A stretch of 64,000 nt of DNA from Niabella sp. (GCA_017744715.1 JAGIAT010000004.1:434001-498000), one strand, 5' to 3'; shown: positions 16,448 through 26,285, counted from the first letter of the stretch. Notes: a model not told the origin generated them from the sequence alone. Made by a program: numbers and translations.

Positions 16448-17434
16448 TCAGAGCGCCAGCAGGCTACAGCCACGGATATCGCTGTTGTCTCTTCTGCCCA
16501 ATACCTCAAAAGTTCCGTTTGCATGTACGATCCCCAGATCGTCTGTAGCAATAAAACTGCAGGAATATATATTGGCCAGGTCAATAACGTTCAGTACTCC
16601 GCGGCCGGGCCGCGTAATAACGGAAAGCGGGTCTTCCTCCTCTCGCAGTACCATCCGCATCCAGGGCGGTGTATCAAAAATACCCGATCCCTTTGAATAG
16701 GCCTGCGAAAGCAGCTCCGTCATCCCATATTCGGAATGAATGGCCTCGGTACCCAAATGTTGTTTTAACCGGTCGTGTACTTCTGCGCGGATCAGCTCGC
16801 GCCTGCGTCCCTTCATACCGCCTGTTTCCATAACGATCGTATGCCGGAGCGGCCGGGGAAACTGTTCTGCAAAATCAAGCAGCGCATAAGTAACACCGAT
16901 GAGCAGGGTCTTTTGCCCGCGCTCCTCCAACTGCCGCAACGTTTGATCCAGGGATTCAAAATCCTGAAGGTAAAAACCGCTTTGCGGATGTGCACTGTCG
17001 CGTATCAGCTGGTCTACCATAAAAACCAGCGAAGAGTGACCCCGCTCCAGGTAAGAAGGCAGTAAGCCCAGGATACAAAAATCCGTTGCGGGTCCGTAAA
17101 ACAATTCAAACGCCCGTGTAAAACTTTCGGTATATAAAGCGGCGTCTTTTACCAGATGCTTACTATTAACCGTACCGGTAGTGCCACTGCTTTCAAAGTA
17201 TACCTCCGGCTCAAAAGAAGTGGTGGTTACTTCATGGGTTTTAAAAAACCGGATCGGAAGAAAGGGAATATCTGACAGGCCGGTAACTTCACCAGCCTTG
17301 CACCCGATAGCATCCGCATAACGCCTGTAAATTTCATTATGTTGATATTGAAACAGAAACAGCTCTTTCGCAAGAACTTCAAACCGCGCCGGTTCAACTG
17401 CAAATAGCGATTCTTTCAATATTTCCAATTCCAT
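16448..17434 (-). CDS. LuxE-like acyl-protein synthetase / acyltransferase family protein
   Basis: 328 residues of the LuxE/PaaK-like adenylating fold. The ATP-loop variant ESSGTTGTVNSKHLV (about residues 80-94), IVMETGGMKGRRRELIR, and EYGMTELLSQAYS, and a C-terminal ATDDLGIVHANGTFEVLGR are the conserved blocks. LuxE activates fatty acids as acyl-AMP and holds them on a cysteine. Here the acyl substrate is unknown. It is divergent from the UbiA-like membrane gene with a 74-base spacer; this pairing may reflect a shared lipid task. Confidence 0.8.
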   Translation of the reverse strand: MELEILKESLFAVEPARFEVLAKELFLFQYQHNEIYRRYADAIGCKAGEVTGLSDIPFLPIRFFKTHEVTTTSFEPEVYFESSGTTGTVNSKHLVKDAALYTESFTRAFELFYGPATDFCILGLLPSYLERGHSSLVFMVDQLIRDSAHPQSGFYLQDFESLDQTLRQLEERGQKTLLIGVTYALLDFAEQFPRPLRHTIVMETGGMKGRRRELIRAEVHDRLKQHLGTEAIHSEYGMTELLSQAYSKGSGIFDTPPWMRMVLREEEDPLSVITRPGRGVLNVIDLANIYSCSFIATDDLGIVHANGTFEVLGRRDNSDIRGCSLLAL

Positions 17435-17508
17435 AAGATATGCCGCAAAAATACAAATAGGGCACAGATAAATAAAGGATTAAGTTTGCAGCAGAAAGCT
17501 GGTTTTTC

Positions 17509-18378
17509 ATGCGGGCAAAGGGCAGGACTTTTTTTGATTTTATTATTTTCAGCAACCTCTTCATCGCTTGTTGCGCGGTAGCTATGTGCCTTTGTACCGT
17601 TGCTGTTTTCGATATTGGTAAACTTCCGGCAGACTATGCTGCATTTGTGTTTTTTTCCACCCTTTCCAGTTACAGCATTCACTGGTACCTCACCAATGCC
17701 GATGTGGAGGTTACCGCCAGCCGAACAGATTGGCTAAGACAGCATAAAAGTGTGCACGCTGCTTTTTTTATCATCAGCGCCATCGGCACCGTTTTTTTCC
17801 TAATTCGCCTGAAAGCGTACTGGCTGTATATCCTGCCGGCCGTGGGATTAACGCTGCTATATACGGCTCCAAAATTTCCACATCGCATTTTCCGGTCTTT
17901 ACAGCAGTACATTCTTGGTAAAACCTTCCTGCTGGCTGCAATGTGGACCTATGTAACCACGGCGCTGACTTTTTTTGTGCAGCAGGTTAGCTGGCAAACG
18001 CGCAACTATATATATGTGGCCGACCGGTTTGCCCTGATCTTTGCCATCTGCATTCTCTTTGATTTAAGAGATAAGCAATTTGACAAGCAAACGGGGGTAA
18101 AAAGCCTGGTAACGATACTGCCGCTTGAAAAAATAAAAATAATTTTCACGGTATTTATTCTTGTAAACATCACGGGATCTTACATACTATATACTTATAC
18201 TCAGGGCCTTATACATTTTGTCTTTTTAGCCCTGCCGGCGGTGCTCACATACCTGCTTTATCCCTTCGCAATAAAATCTAAAAATGATTACCTTTTTTAT
18301 TTTATTTTAGACGGCCTGATGGCGCTGACATCCGTAATGTACTTTATGAAAATGATAATTGATCTGTACATACGATAA
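17509..18378 (+). CDS. UbiA-like polytopic membrane protein
   Basis: 289 residues with about eight predicted transmembrane segments (FIACCAVAMCLCTVAVF, AAFFIISAIGTVFFLI, YWLYILPAVGLTLLY, IIFTVFILVNITGSYILY, FVFLALPAVLTYLLYPF among them). The only UbiA-type motif left is the second Asp-rich loop, DLRDKQFDKQTGVKSLVTIL; the first Asp-rich loop (NDxxDxxxD) is not present. So it may be a divergent prenyltransferase or a non-catalytic relative. The next small gene follows after 29 bases on the same strand. Confidence 0.7.
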   Translation: MRAKGRTFFDFIIFSNLFIACCAVAMCLCTVAVFDIGKLPADYAAFVFFSTLSSYSIHWYLTNADVEVTASRTDWLRQHKSVHAAFFIISAIGTVFFLIRLKAYWLYILPAVGLTLLYTAPKFPHRIFRSLQQYILGKTFLLAAMWTYVTTALTFFVQQVSWQTRNYIYVADRFALIFAICILFDLRDKQFDKQTGVKSLVTILPLEKIKIIFTVFILVNITGSYILYTYTQGLIHFVFLALPAVLTYLLYPFAIKSKNDYLFYFILDGLMALTSVMYFMKMIIDLYIR

Positions 18379-18407
18379 GTTAGCACAAAAATTGATAGAT
18401 ATAACTT

Positions 18408-18680
18408 ATGCATACTTCATTTAATAAAATTGTACACTTCACCCGCCTGATAAAAATCAATGGCAGATTGCGAGAATTTAATTACCGGAAAAACAACAAC
18501 GCCGGCAGCTATGTTTTTGACGTAGATACAGCGGACGATCGCGGTAACCGCTTATTTTTCAGATTGCTGAAAGAAGATAGCGAGTGGCAGCTTACCGCCA
18601 AAATGGCAATGCCGGAATGGGTTACAGATAACCGGGAATTATTGATCACCGAACTGGAAGAAGGCGTGCTGCATAATTAA
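18408..18680 (+). CDS. Small conserved-looking protein, function unknown
   Basis: 90 residues, no signal peptide or membrane segment. The sequence is mixed beta and charged (FTRLIKINGRLREFNYRKNN, GSYVFDVDTADDRGNRLFF, DSEWQLTAKMAMPEWV). I know similar short Bacteroidota proteins but no function. Its stop overlaps the ATG of the acid phosphatase gene (TAATG), so the two were probably translated together. Confidence 0.6.
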   Translation: MHTSFNKIVHFTRLIKINGRLREFNYRKNNNAGSYVFDVDTADDRGNRLFFRLLKEDSEWQLTAKMAMPEWVTDNRELLITELEEGVLHN

Positions 18681-19597
18681 TGCCGTCATTCAATAGTACA
18701 GCCATGTGTAATTTTTTTACAAATAATTCCTGGCAAAAAAGTTACACATGGTTTGTTCTGAATTCCTCCGTTAAACATAAAAAATCAGCTATAAAAAAAA
18801 CGCTGGCGATCCTACTGCTTTCCGCATGTTGCTCCTGTACATCACCCCGGTATCCGGTCCGGCAACCGGTTGCTACATCTCCCATCACCCTAAACGGTAA
18901 ACGCTGGAGCTCCCTGTACCAGCAAAAAGCTGCCGAATATGCGGCCCTTTGTTACCAGGCTTATAATATGGCCCGCATAAGCCTTGACCGCTCCTTACAG
19001 GCAGGCTCTTCCGGAAAGCCTCCTGCCATCGTTACCGATATCGATGAAACCTTCCTGGACAACAGCCCATACGCAGTGCGGCAGGCAGCAGCTGACCAGG
19101 ATTATGATAGCAAAACCTGACAGGAATGGACCGCCAAGGGTATCGCACAGCCGCTTCCCGGTAGTGTTGATTTCTTTAATTATGCAGCCGCGCAGGGTGT
19201 CACCATTTTCTATATCACCAACCGGGGCGAACAGGAACGTTCCGGAACCATGGCCAACCTGAAGAAATACAACTATCCCTTTGCGGATAATGAGCATCTT
19301 ATTTTACTTCAGGGCTCATCTTCAAAGGAGCAACGCCGTCAATCTGTTGCCGCACGTTATTCGATCCTGCTGCTGCTGGGTGATAACCTTGCAGATTTCA
19401 GCGCACTCTGGGATAAAAAAACAACAAAGGAACGGCTGCAGCAGGTAACAGAAAATGCCGCTGCATTTGGCACGCGGTTTATCATGCTTCCCAATTCAAC
19501 CTACGGCGGATGGGAAGATGCGCTCTATGGCAACCAGCACAACCTGACACCCGCTCAAAAAGATTCTGCCATCAGGACTAACCTGTCAGGGTATTAA
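18680..19597 (+). pseudogene. Class-C acid phosphatase lipoprotein, interrupted by an in-frame TGA
   Basis: The frame from 18680 reads through one TGA (19118-19120) to 19597 without any shift, 305 codons in all. Upstream: signal peptide with lipobox LSAC, then the HAD catalytic motif VTDIDETFLDNSPY typical of e(P4)-like acid phosphatases (5'-nucleotide lipoproteins). Downstream: VDFFNYAAAQGVTIFYITNR and LLLLGDNLADFSALW, which carry the remaining HAD motifs. The codon before QEWTAKG, where relatives have Trp (K-T-W-Q-E-W), is TGA, one base from TGG. A single nonsense change, a base-calling error, or stop readthrough would each explain it. Confidence 0.8.
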
Positions 19598-19771
19598 ACC
19601 TATTAAAGTAAAACAGGACATGCCCGTTCAGATCCTGGTGGTTTGGGCCGGTGAAGCTTGGCAAAAGCGCAAAATAGCGTACATTGCAACTATGCCGGTT
19701 GATTATATACGCTTTAAAGCCCGGCACCTATGCTGGCAGAATCAGCGATCTTTCGGTTAAATCTGGTATTT

Positions 19772-20503
19772 ATGACAAAATTATCGGTCAACATTAATAA
19801 AATTGCTACCCTTCGCAACTCCCGCGGGGGCAACAATCCCAACCTTGTTAAAATGGCATTGGATGCGGAAAATTTCGGGGCCGACGGAATCACCGTTCAC
19901 CCCCGGCCGGATGAACGGCATATCCGGTATAGGGATGTGTATGACCTCAAACCGCTGCTGACCACCGAATTCAATATAGAAGGCAACAGCCGGGAGCAGA
20001 AGTTTATCGACCTGGTATTGGAAACAGCACCGCACCAGGTAACGCTGGTTCCGGATGCAACAGGGCAGCTTACATCCGATCATGGATGGGATACCATTCA
20101 ACATCAGGCATACCTGAAGGCAACCATTGGTATCTTTAAAGCCGCAGGCATCCGGGTATCCATTTTTGTGGATCCGGATCCCCGGATGGTGGAAGGCGCG
20201 GCTGCAGTGGGCACCGACCGCATAGAGCTTTACACAGAAGGGTATGCCCGTAATTTTCCGGAGAACCCGGAGGCAGCCATCGCACCTTATGTGGAAGCGG
20301 CAGAAAAAGCCCGCGAACTGGGGTTGGGACTGAATGCAGGGCACGACCTCGACCTCAATAACCTGAATTATTTCAGTCAGCAAATTCCCTGGCTCGATGA
20401 AGTAAGTATTGGCCATGCGCTGATTTGTGACGCCCTTTACCTGGGGTTTGAAAATACCATCCAGCTGTACAAACGCCAGCTGGCCATGCGAAGCAGCCTG
20501 TAA
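19772..20503 (+). CDS. pdxJ: Pyridoxine 5'-phosphate synthase
   Basis: 243 residues from ATG 19772 ([20 protein letters not shown]); the frame opens at 19730, but homologs start here. Active-site blocks of PdxJ are present: [47 protein letters not shown] and [12 protein letters not shown]. It condenses 3-amino-2-oxopropyl phosphate with deoxyxylulose 5-phosphate to give pyridoxine 5'-phosphate. The M14 peptidase gene follows after 31 bases on the same strand. Confidence 0.95.
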   Translation: MTKLSVNINKIATLRNSRGGNNPNLVKMALDAENFGADGITVHPRPDERHIRYRDVYDLKPLLTTEFNIEGNSREQKFIDLVLETAPHQVTLVPDATGQLTSDHGWDTIQHQAYLKATIGIFKAAGIRVSIFVDPDPRMVEGAAAVGTDRIELYTEGYARNFPENPEAAIAPYVEAAEKARELGLGLNAGHDLDLNNLNYFSQQIPWLDEVSIGHALICDALYLGFENTIQLYKRQLAMRSSL

Positions 20504-20534
20504 CTACTACAATATATTTTTATTTGTATTAACG

Positions 20535-22268
20535 ATGATCCGGATTTTTTTTCTTTTTCTGGCAGGCTGCGTGCTGGCCGCAACCACATCTGCACAAAAG
20601 CTTACCACTGTTTTTGAAAGCAGCAATGGAAGTAAAACCCCCGAATATGCCGCCATTATCCGTTGGTGGCAGCAATTGGATCGCATATCAGACAAGGTGC
20701 AGATGCGTACCATGGGTATGACAGATGCCGGATTTCCGTTGCACCTGGTTACCATCAGCAACCAGCCTGTTGCCAGCTTTGATAAAGCCCACCGGCAGCA
20801 GAAGACCGTGCTCCTCATCAACAACGGCATCCATCCCGGAGAGTCCGATGGTATTGATGCATCGATGCTGCTGGCACGCGATATTGCCGAACAAAAGCTC
20901 CGGCTTCCGGATAATGTAGTGCTGGCCCTCATACCGGTTTACAATATCGGGGGTTGCCTCAACCGCAGCGCGTACTACCGTGTGGATCAGGACGGCCCGG
21001 AAGCGTTCGGATCCAGGGGCAATTCCCAGAACCTTGATCTGAACAGGGATTTTATTAAATGTGATACCAAAGATGCGCTGGCCTTTACGGGAATATTTCA
21101 CGAGGTAGACCCGGATATATTTGTGGACAATCATGTAAGCAATGGTGCCGATTATCAGCATGTGATGACGCTGCTATCCTCTCAGCATAATAAACTGGGC
21201 GGGCAAATGGGCGAATTTATGAACCGGCAATTTGAGCCAGAGCTTTATGATCGTATGAAAAAAGAAGGCTTTGACCTGATTCCCTATGTAAACGATTTTG
21301 GAGATGCCGTTACCAACGGCTGGCCGGCATTTTGGGACAGCCCCCGGTATGCCAGTGGTTATGCCACCTTATTCCATTCTTTTGCATTTGTGCCCGAAAC
21401 ACATATGCTGAAGCCTTATCCGCAGCGTGTAAAAGCCACGTATGCATTGATGAAAAGTTTTATCGGTTTTGCGGCAGATCACGGGCTCCGGATCCAGGAG
21501 CTGAGGCGGCAGGCCCGGGCGCAGGTGATGCAGGCCACGTCGTTCCCTGCGGCATACAAACTGGATTCGGCGGCCGTTACAACCATTAGCTTCAAGGGAT
21601 ATGAAGCCACTCACAAAAAAAGCGATGTATCGGGTTTGCCAAGACTTTATTATGACCGCACCAGGGCCTTTACGCGGCAGATTCCTTTTTACAATGAATA
21701 CCGCCCTCAGCGTTTTGTAACCAAGCCACGCGCCTATATCATTCCGCAGGGATGGTGGAAAGTGGTTGACCGGTTAAAGGCCAACAGGATAAAAATGCAG
21801 CAGCTGACACGGGACACCACGATAACGGTTCAGGCTTATTATATTACCAAATACCGGTCTGCTGCCGTACCCTATCAAATGCACCATGCCAATACGGATG
21901 TGGAAGTGGAAACCCGGGAGCAGCGGCTATCCTTCCGGAAAGGCGATTGGTGGATTTCCATGAACCAGCCGGCAAACCGGTTCCTGTTTGAAACACTGGA
22001 ACCCTATTATGAAGACAGTTATTTTGCCTGGAACTTTTTTGACGGGATCCTGAACAATAAGGAGTGGTATTCCGCATACAATTACGAAGACATTGCCGCC
22101 GCTTATTTAAAGGAGCATCCCTCCCTTCAGACCGCTCTTGAAGAAAAGCGTAAATCGGATACGGCTTTTGCCAATAATGCCACCGCACAACTGACGTTTA
22201 TATTCAACCAATCGGCGTACAAGGACCCCGATTTTATGCGTTATCCTGTTTTCCGGATCATGGATTAG
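20535..22268 (+). CDS. M14-family zinc carboxypeptidase-like secreted protein
   Basis: 577 residues from ATG 20535, which gives a signal peptide (MIRIFFLFLAGCVLAATTSA); the frame extends upstream into pdxJ. Zinc ligands: HPGE (His100, Glu103), and the third His in FVDNHVSNG. NLDLNRDF and the glutamate of FVPETHML match the M14 substrate and catalytic sites. The C-terminal 230 residues form a second domain seen in related Bacteroidota proteins. It is probably a periplasmic peptidase; substrate unknown. Its last 11 bases overlap the convergent lipoprotein gene. Confidence 0.85.
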   Translation: MIRIFFLFLAGCVLAATTSAQKLTTVFESSNGSKTPEYAAIIRWWQQLDRISDKVQMRTMGMTDAGFPLHLVTISNQPVASFDKAHRQQKTVLLINNGIHPGESDGIDASMLLARDIAEQKLRLPDNVVLALIPVYNIGGCLNRSAYYRVDQDGPEAFGSRGNSQNLDLNRDFIKCDTKDALAFTGIFHEVDPDIFVDNHVSNGADYQHVMTLLSSQHNKLGGQMGEFMNRQFEPELYDRMKKEGFDLIPYVNDFGDAVTNGWPAFWDSPRYASGYATLFHSFAFVPETHMLKPYPQRVKATYALMKSFIGFAADHGLRIQELRRQARAQVMQATSFPAAYKLDSAAVTTISFKGYEATHKKSDVSGLPRLYYDRTRAFTRQIPFYNEYRPQRFVTKPRAYIIPQGWWKVVDRLKANRIKMQQLTRDTTITVQAYYITKYRSAAVPYQMHHANTDVEVETREQRLSFRKGDWWISMNQPANRFLFETLEPYYEDSYFAWNFFDGILNNKEWYSAYNYEDIAAAYLKEHPSLQTALEEKRKSDTAFANNATAQLTFIFNQSAYKDPDFMRYPVFRIMD

Positions 22269-22785
22269 TACCCGATGGCGCTGCAGGTGTTTTTTCAAGG
22301 ATAAATCCGTTTTCGGCAGCAAAGCGCACCTGTGTATCCTGCAGGCGGAGCATGACTTCTTCCTGGGCCACCAGGATCTGATTCATCCGGTTACTGGCTT
22401 CCACGCGGGCAGGCTCATCCGGCGCGTCACCAATCGCCCTGTAAGCCGTGTACAAACTCTTGAAATACTCAAAGTACCGGACAGCCACTGTTTTAAAATC
22501 TTCGCCTCCCGTGAATTTCGAAACATCTACTTTTTCAATCTGGTCGATTTTTTCCTGTATGATCCCTTCCATTTTTTCAGCCGCAGCCGCAACACATTTA
22601 TAATCGGCACTGTCTGCACATTTCTTAATGGTATTTTCCGTCTGCCGTATCGGCTCCGCAAGCCCCTGTTCCAGTACAGCCACCTCATCGCTAAATTGCT
22701 TTGCAGACATCGTGATCTTTTCCTTACAGGCTGTTAATAGAAAAAAAATCAACGTACATAATACTGTGTTCAATTTCAATTGCAT
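22258..22785 (-). CDS. Predicted lipoprotein with helical domain, function unknown
   Basis: 175 residues from ATG 22785 (MQLKLNTVLCTLIFFLLTAC, lipobox LTAC); the frame opens earlier at 22884 with no plausible signal. The mature part is mostly alpha-helical with two cysteines (IKKCADSADYKCVAAAAEKM) and a regular Glu/Gln-rich pattern. It resembles short helical Bacteroidota surface lipoproteins; function unknown. Convergent with the M14 gene (11-base overlap). Confidence 0.65.
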   Translation of the reverse strand: MQLKLNTVLCTLIFFLLTACKEKITMSAKQFSDEVAVLEQGLAEPIRQTENTIKKCADSADYKCVAAAAEKMEGIIQEKIDQIEKVDVSKFTGGEDFKTVAVRYFEYFKSLYTAYRAIGDAPDEPARVEASNRMNQILVAQEEVMLRLQDTQVRFAAENGFILEKTPAAPSGTNP

Positions 22786-22946
22786 CGATGTATTTATTTT
22801 GTATCCAATAAGCGGCCCGGGTCGTTGATTCCCGCCCCCATTCAGGCAGGCAATGGTAACCGGCGCTTCACCAGGTATCACCACCCGTTATCCGGAAATC
22901 TTCTCCCTGGAAGGTCCGCTAACAACCGTATGTAATGCTGAGGTAC

Positions 22947-24467
22947 TCAGCTACCGGTACTTCCGCCTGGTGCATTTTTGGCTTTCCGGGCATAGTAGTA
23001 ATAAATCGGCACTCCAATTATAACAATAACCAGGCCTAATAATGAAGTAAAGGTTTTTTCATACAACAATCCAATACCCAGCGTGCCGGCCATCAGCAGG
23101 TAAATGACCGGAATTACAGGATAACCAAATGCTTTGTAAGGCCGCTCTGCATGCGGACGGCTCCGGCGCAGGCGAAAAACACCCACGATGGTCAGGATAT
23201 AAAACACAACGGTGATAAACACCACATAATCCAGCAACACCCCATATTGCCCGCTCAGGCACAGGATACTGGCCCATATGCATTGTGCCCAAAGCGCCCA
23301 CTGGGGTACCGCATTTTTATTGAGTGTACCGGCCTGGGGAAGAAACAGATTATCCTTAGCCATGGTATAATATACCCGGGCACCCGAAAGAATAAGCCCG
23401 TTGTTACATCCGAATGTAGATATCATGATCATAACAGCAATAATAGCTGCACCGTAATGGCCAAATATGGAAGATGCCGCCGCCGTTGCCACGCGATCCT
23501 GAACCGCAAATGCAATATTGGGCGCAGCTACCTCGGGCGTATAGGCCAAAGCGGCGCCTGAGGCCGGTGGTATCATGGGCAATACAGCCAGGTACATCAG
23601 GTTTGCCAGCAGGTAAACAACCGTTACTACCAGGGTACCCAAAAAAAGACTCAGTCCTACGTTGCGTTTCGGATTCTTAATCTCCCCGGCAATAAATGTT
23701 ACGTTTTCCCAGGCCACGCTGCTGAAAACAGATCCCACCATGGCAGCGCTGATCAGCCCCAGGCCTACCATCAAACTTCCCGGGGCCTGGAATGCAGACC
23801 AGCCCTGCTTTACGCCGGCCGCATCCGTAACAGGGGTAGTAAATTTCATATCAAATCCGGTGGCCCAGTTGGCGTTCCAGATATCTGCTTTTGCAGCAAT
23901 CAGCAACCCGAACAGGATCAGGCCAAATAATGAAAAAAGTTTAACAATGGTAAAAACCGTCTGGATGGTCTTTCCATCTTTTACACCACGGGTATTTACG
24001 TAGGTTAAAAAAATAATCAGGGCAATAGACACCAGCTGTGCGGGGAAAATACGTACAAAACCGAAATCAAAAAGAAGATTCCGTTCATCCATGGTAAGCA
24101 CCGGGATAAAATAACCGGCAAACTTGCTGAAAGCAACGCCAACGGCAGCAATGGTTCCCGTTTGAATCACCGAGAAAAAGCTCCAGCCATATAAGAATCC
24201 CAGCATGGGGTTATAGGCTTCTTTCAGGTATACATACTGCCCGCCGGCTTTAGGAAACATAGAAGAAAGTTCGCCATAGGTTACTGCGGCAAAAACGGTC
24301 ATTAAACCAGTGATTACCCAAAGCGCAACCAGCCATCCTGCAGAGCCTACCTGCCGGGTCATATCCGAGGCCACAATAAAAATACCGGAACCAATCATGG
24401 ATCCGGCTACGATCATTGTTCCGTCGAACAAATTGAGCGATTGTTTAAACGCAACTTTCTCAGCCAT
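22947..24467 (-). CDS. APC-superfamily amino acid permease
   Basis: 506 residues with about 12 transmembrane segments. The first helix contains the substrate-binding GSMIGSGIFIVAS, and the second half of the first repeat includes FPKAGGQYVYLKEAYNP, both diagnostic for the LAT-like amino acid/polyamine transporters. One long extracytoplasmic loop (IWNANWATGFDMKFTTPVTD and following) is common in Bacteroidota members. It likely exchanges or imports amino acids over the inner membrane; substrate unknown. Monocistronic. Confidence 0.9.
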   Translation of the reverse strand: MAEKVAFKQSLNLFDGTMIVAGSMIGSGIFIVASDMTRQVGSAGWLVALWVITGLMTVFAAVTYGELSSMFPKAGGQYVYLKEAYNPMLGFLYGWSFFSVIQTGTIAAVGVAFSKFAGYFIPVLTMDERNLLFDFGFVRIFPAQLVSIALIIFLTYVNTRGVKDGKTIQTVFTIVKLFSLFGLILFGLLIAAKADIWNANWATGFDMKFTTPVTDAAGVKQGWSAFQAPGSLMVGLGLISAAMVGSVFSSVAWENVTFIAGEIKNPKRNVGLSLFLGTLVVTVVYLLANLMYLAVLPMIPPASGAALAYTPEVAAPNIAFAVQDRVATAAASSIFGHYGAAIIAVMIMISTFGCNNGLILSGARVYYTMAKDNLFLPQAGTLNKNAVPQWALWAQCIWASILCLSGQYGVLLDYVVFITVVFYILTIVGVFRLRRSRPHAERPYKAFGYPVIPVIYLLMAGTLGIGLLYEKTFTSLLGLVIVIIGVPIYYYYARKAKNAPGGSTGS

Positions 24468-24567
24468 TTGTTTTCATTTATTAGCTCAAAATAAGATTTT
24501 ATTGGAAATAAATGGCAAAAAAATACCCTGCCAAAGGCAAGGTCATTATTAAAATCCGGCTGACAGA

Positions 24568-25179
24568 TTATTTCTTTTCGCTCTTGTACTGCTCATTCAG
24601 TCCCTTGATCACCTCTTTGGTAATATCGTACGTAGAATCCTTGTAATAAAACAAACCCGGCTCATAAGCGAAAATAAAAGAGAAGGTACCGTCTGCATTA
24701 AACACTTTCAGATACTCTTCTATCTTTTTCTTTACGCTCATATTTTTACTGGCTACAAAATTGTTGAACTCATCCATCAGGCTCTGACGTTTTTCCATCA
24801 TTTGCGTTTGGGTGGTTTCAACATCCTGACGCGCGGCCAACGCCTGCTCTTCACTCATTGCATTGCTTTGCTTCTGGTAGCCGCCCACTTTTGCTTTAAA
24901 TGATTTATCCATTTTATCGAGCTCTGCAGTAATTGAGCTCTTTTTTTTCTCTACCTCCCGTTCCATGTTCCGCGCCACCTCATAGTACTCCTGGATCGAA
25001 TCCATATCGATATAAGCAAATACGGCACTTTTATGCAGCATTGAATCTTTTCCCTTTGGAAGTGAGGTACCGGCATGCTGTAACCCGCTTGCGGCGGTAT
25101 TTCCGTTAAACTGTTTGTATAACAAAAATGCCACCGCAATTATCAGTAACGCGTTTACAACAAGGAGCGCATTCTTCAT
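24568..25179 (-). CDS. OmpH/Skp-like periplasmic chaperone family protein
   Basis: 203 residues. An N-terminal hydrophobic segment (LLVVNALLIIAVAFLLY) lacks a clear cleavage site and may act as an anchor. Then FAYIDMDSIQEYYEVARNME, followed by a long coiled coil (about residues 70-165), and the C-terminal FIFAYEPGLFYYKDSTYDIT and EVIKGLNEQY, the standard OmpH layout in Bacteroidota. Skp-type proteins escort outer-membrane proteins through the periplasm. Monocistronic. Confidence 0.85.
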   Translation of the reverse strand: MKNALLVVNALLIIAVAFLLYKQFNGNTAASGLQHAGTSLPKGKDSMLHKSAVFAYIDMDSIQEYYEVARNMEREVEKKKSSITAELDKMDKSFKAKVGGYQKQSNAMSEEQALAARQDVETTQTQMMEKRQSLMDEFNNFVASKNMSVKKKIEEYLKVFNADGTFSFIFAYEPGLFYYKDSTYDITKEVIKGLNEQYKSEKK

Positions 25180-25282
25180 TTCTCAATTTTTACAATAAAT
25201 ATAAAACAACTTGCAATATACCAATGAATTAAACAAAAAAAATATCAAATGCGTATCTTATGATAGCCTTAACAGGACGAAA

Positions 25283-25310
25283 AAGCCGCCCCAGTGCATC
25301 GGGGCGGCTT
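25283..25310 (-). terminator. Rho-independent terminator of the tuf-secE-nusG operon
   Basis: 10-bp stem AAGCCGCCCC/GGGGCGGCTT, 8-nt loop, followed on the minus strand by a short T-run. It begins 22 bases after the nusG stop, so rplK cannot be co-transcribed here. Confidence 0.8.
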
Positions 25311-25332
25311 CGTTCAATACGTTTAAGATCGT

Positions 25333-25926
25333 TTAAACAATCTTTTCTACCTGCATATAATTCAATTCCACCGGAGTAGATCTTCCGAAGATCTTTACGG
25401 TTACTTTCAGCTTTTTCTTTTCATCATTTACTTCCTCGATGACGCCGTTAAAATCATTAAACGGTCCTTCAACGATCTTGATGGTTTCACCAACGATGAA
25501 CGGCTCAACCATGCTTACGCCACCAGCTTCTGCCATTTCATCCATTCTTCCCAACATCTTGTTCACCTCTGCTTTCCGGAGTGCGATGGGGTTATCTTTT
25601 CCAAGGAAGTGAATGACACTATTTGTGTTTACAACCAGGTCTCTCAGATCATCGCTCATTTTTCCATCCAGCACTTCGATCATTACATAACCCGGGTAAT
25701 AGTTCCGCTCGCGCATTACTTTTTTCCCGTTCTGTACTTTATATACCTTTTCCACGGGAAGGAACACCTGCTTCACTACTTTTTCAAACTCACTCCTCGA
25801 AATTTCTTTATCCAGATACTCCTTTACCTTCCGCTCTTTACCACTCACCACCCGCAATACATACCACTTGGTATCCTGCTGGGGTGCCGCCGGAGTTGTA
25901 TTATCTGTTATGTTTACACCTTCCAT
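25333..25926 (-). CDS. nusG: Transcription termination/antitermination factor NusG
   Basis: 197 residues. N-terminal NGN domain (KWYVLRVVSGKERKVKEYL, then RNYYPGYVMIEV), C-terminal KOW domain (VGETIKIVEGPFNDFNGVIE, about residues 143-197). It binds RNA polymerase and couples it to Rho or to the ribosome. The secE stop lies three bases upstream. A strong terminator follows at once, whereas in most bacteria rplK comes next. Confidence 0.97.
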   Translation of the reverse strand: MEGVNITDNTTPAAPQQDTKWYVLRVVSGKERKVKEYLDKEISRSEFEKVVKQVFLPVEKVYKVQNGKKVMRERNYYPGYVMIEVLDGKMSDDLRDLVVNTNSVIHFLGKDNPIALRKAEVNKMLGRMDEMAEAGGVSMVEPFIVGETIKIVEGPFNDFNGVIEEVNDEKKKLKVTVKIFGRSTPVELNYMQVEKIV

Positions 25927-25929
25927 GCT

Positions 25930-26127
25930 CTAACTATAAAGGATTTTGTATAAAAAATTAAGCCCACCGCCGGCAATAAAGTCCATCAGCCAGATCATTA
26001 CAGTGATCAATACTGTAGCGCCCAGCACAATCATTGTAGACTGTTGCAGTTCGCTCCAGGTAGGCCAGGTTACTTTTTCTGCCAGTTCCTTATAGCTGTT
26101 TTTTACATAATCTCCGAACTTGCTCAT
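25930..26127 (-). CDS. secE: Preprotein translocase subunit SecE
   Basis: 65 residues, single-span form. The amphipathic helix (FGDYVKNSYKELAEKVTWPT) is followed by WSELQQSTMIVLGATVLITV and one transmembrane span. SecE clamps SecY in the Sec channel. It is in the order tuf, tRNA-Trp, secE, nusG, three bases from nusG. Confidence 0.95.
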   Translation of the reverse strand: MSKFGDYVKNSYKELAEKVTWPTWSELQQSTMIVLGATVLITVMIWLMDFIAGGGLNFLYKILYS

Positions 26128-26214
26128 CTTAATAGTTTATGGTTCATAGTTTATGGTTCATGGTTATATAACATTACTATGAACTATTAACGAATAAACA
26201 ATGAACGTGTTTAG

Positions 26215-26285
26215 CACGGGCACAAGGATTCGAACCCTGATCAAAGGTTTTGGAGACCTCTATTCTACCATTGAACTATGCCCGT
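26215..26285 (-). tRNA. tRNA-Trp (CCA anticodon)
   Basis: 71 nt on the minus strand. Acceptor ACGGGCA/TGCCCGT, D-arm GTTC/GAAT (one mismatch), anticodon loop CTCCAAA, T-arm CAGGG/CCTTG with loop TTCGAAT, discriminator G. CCA is not encoded. It lies between tuf and secE, the ancestral place. Confidence 0.92.

Noticed and set aside
19118..19120. Selenocysteine at the TGA of the acid phosphatase
   Set aside because: No SECIS-like hairpin directly after the codon was seen, and relatives have Trp at this site, not Cys.
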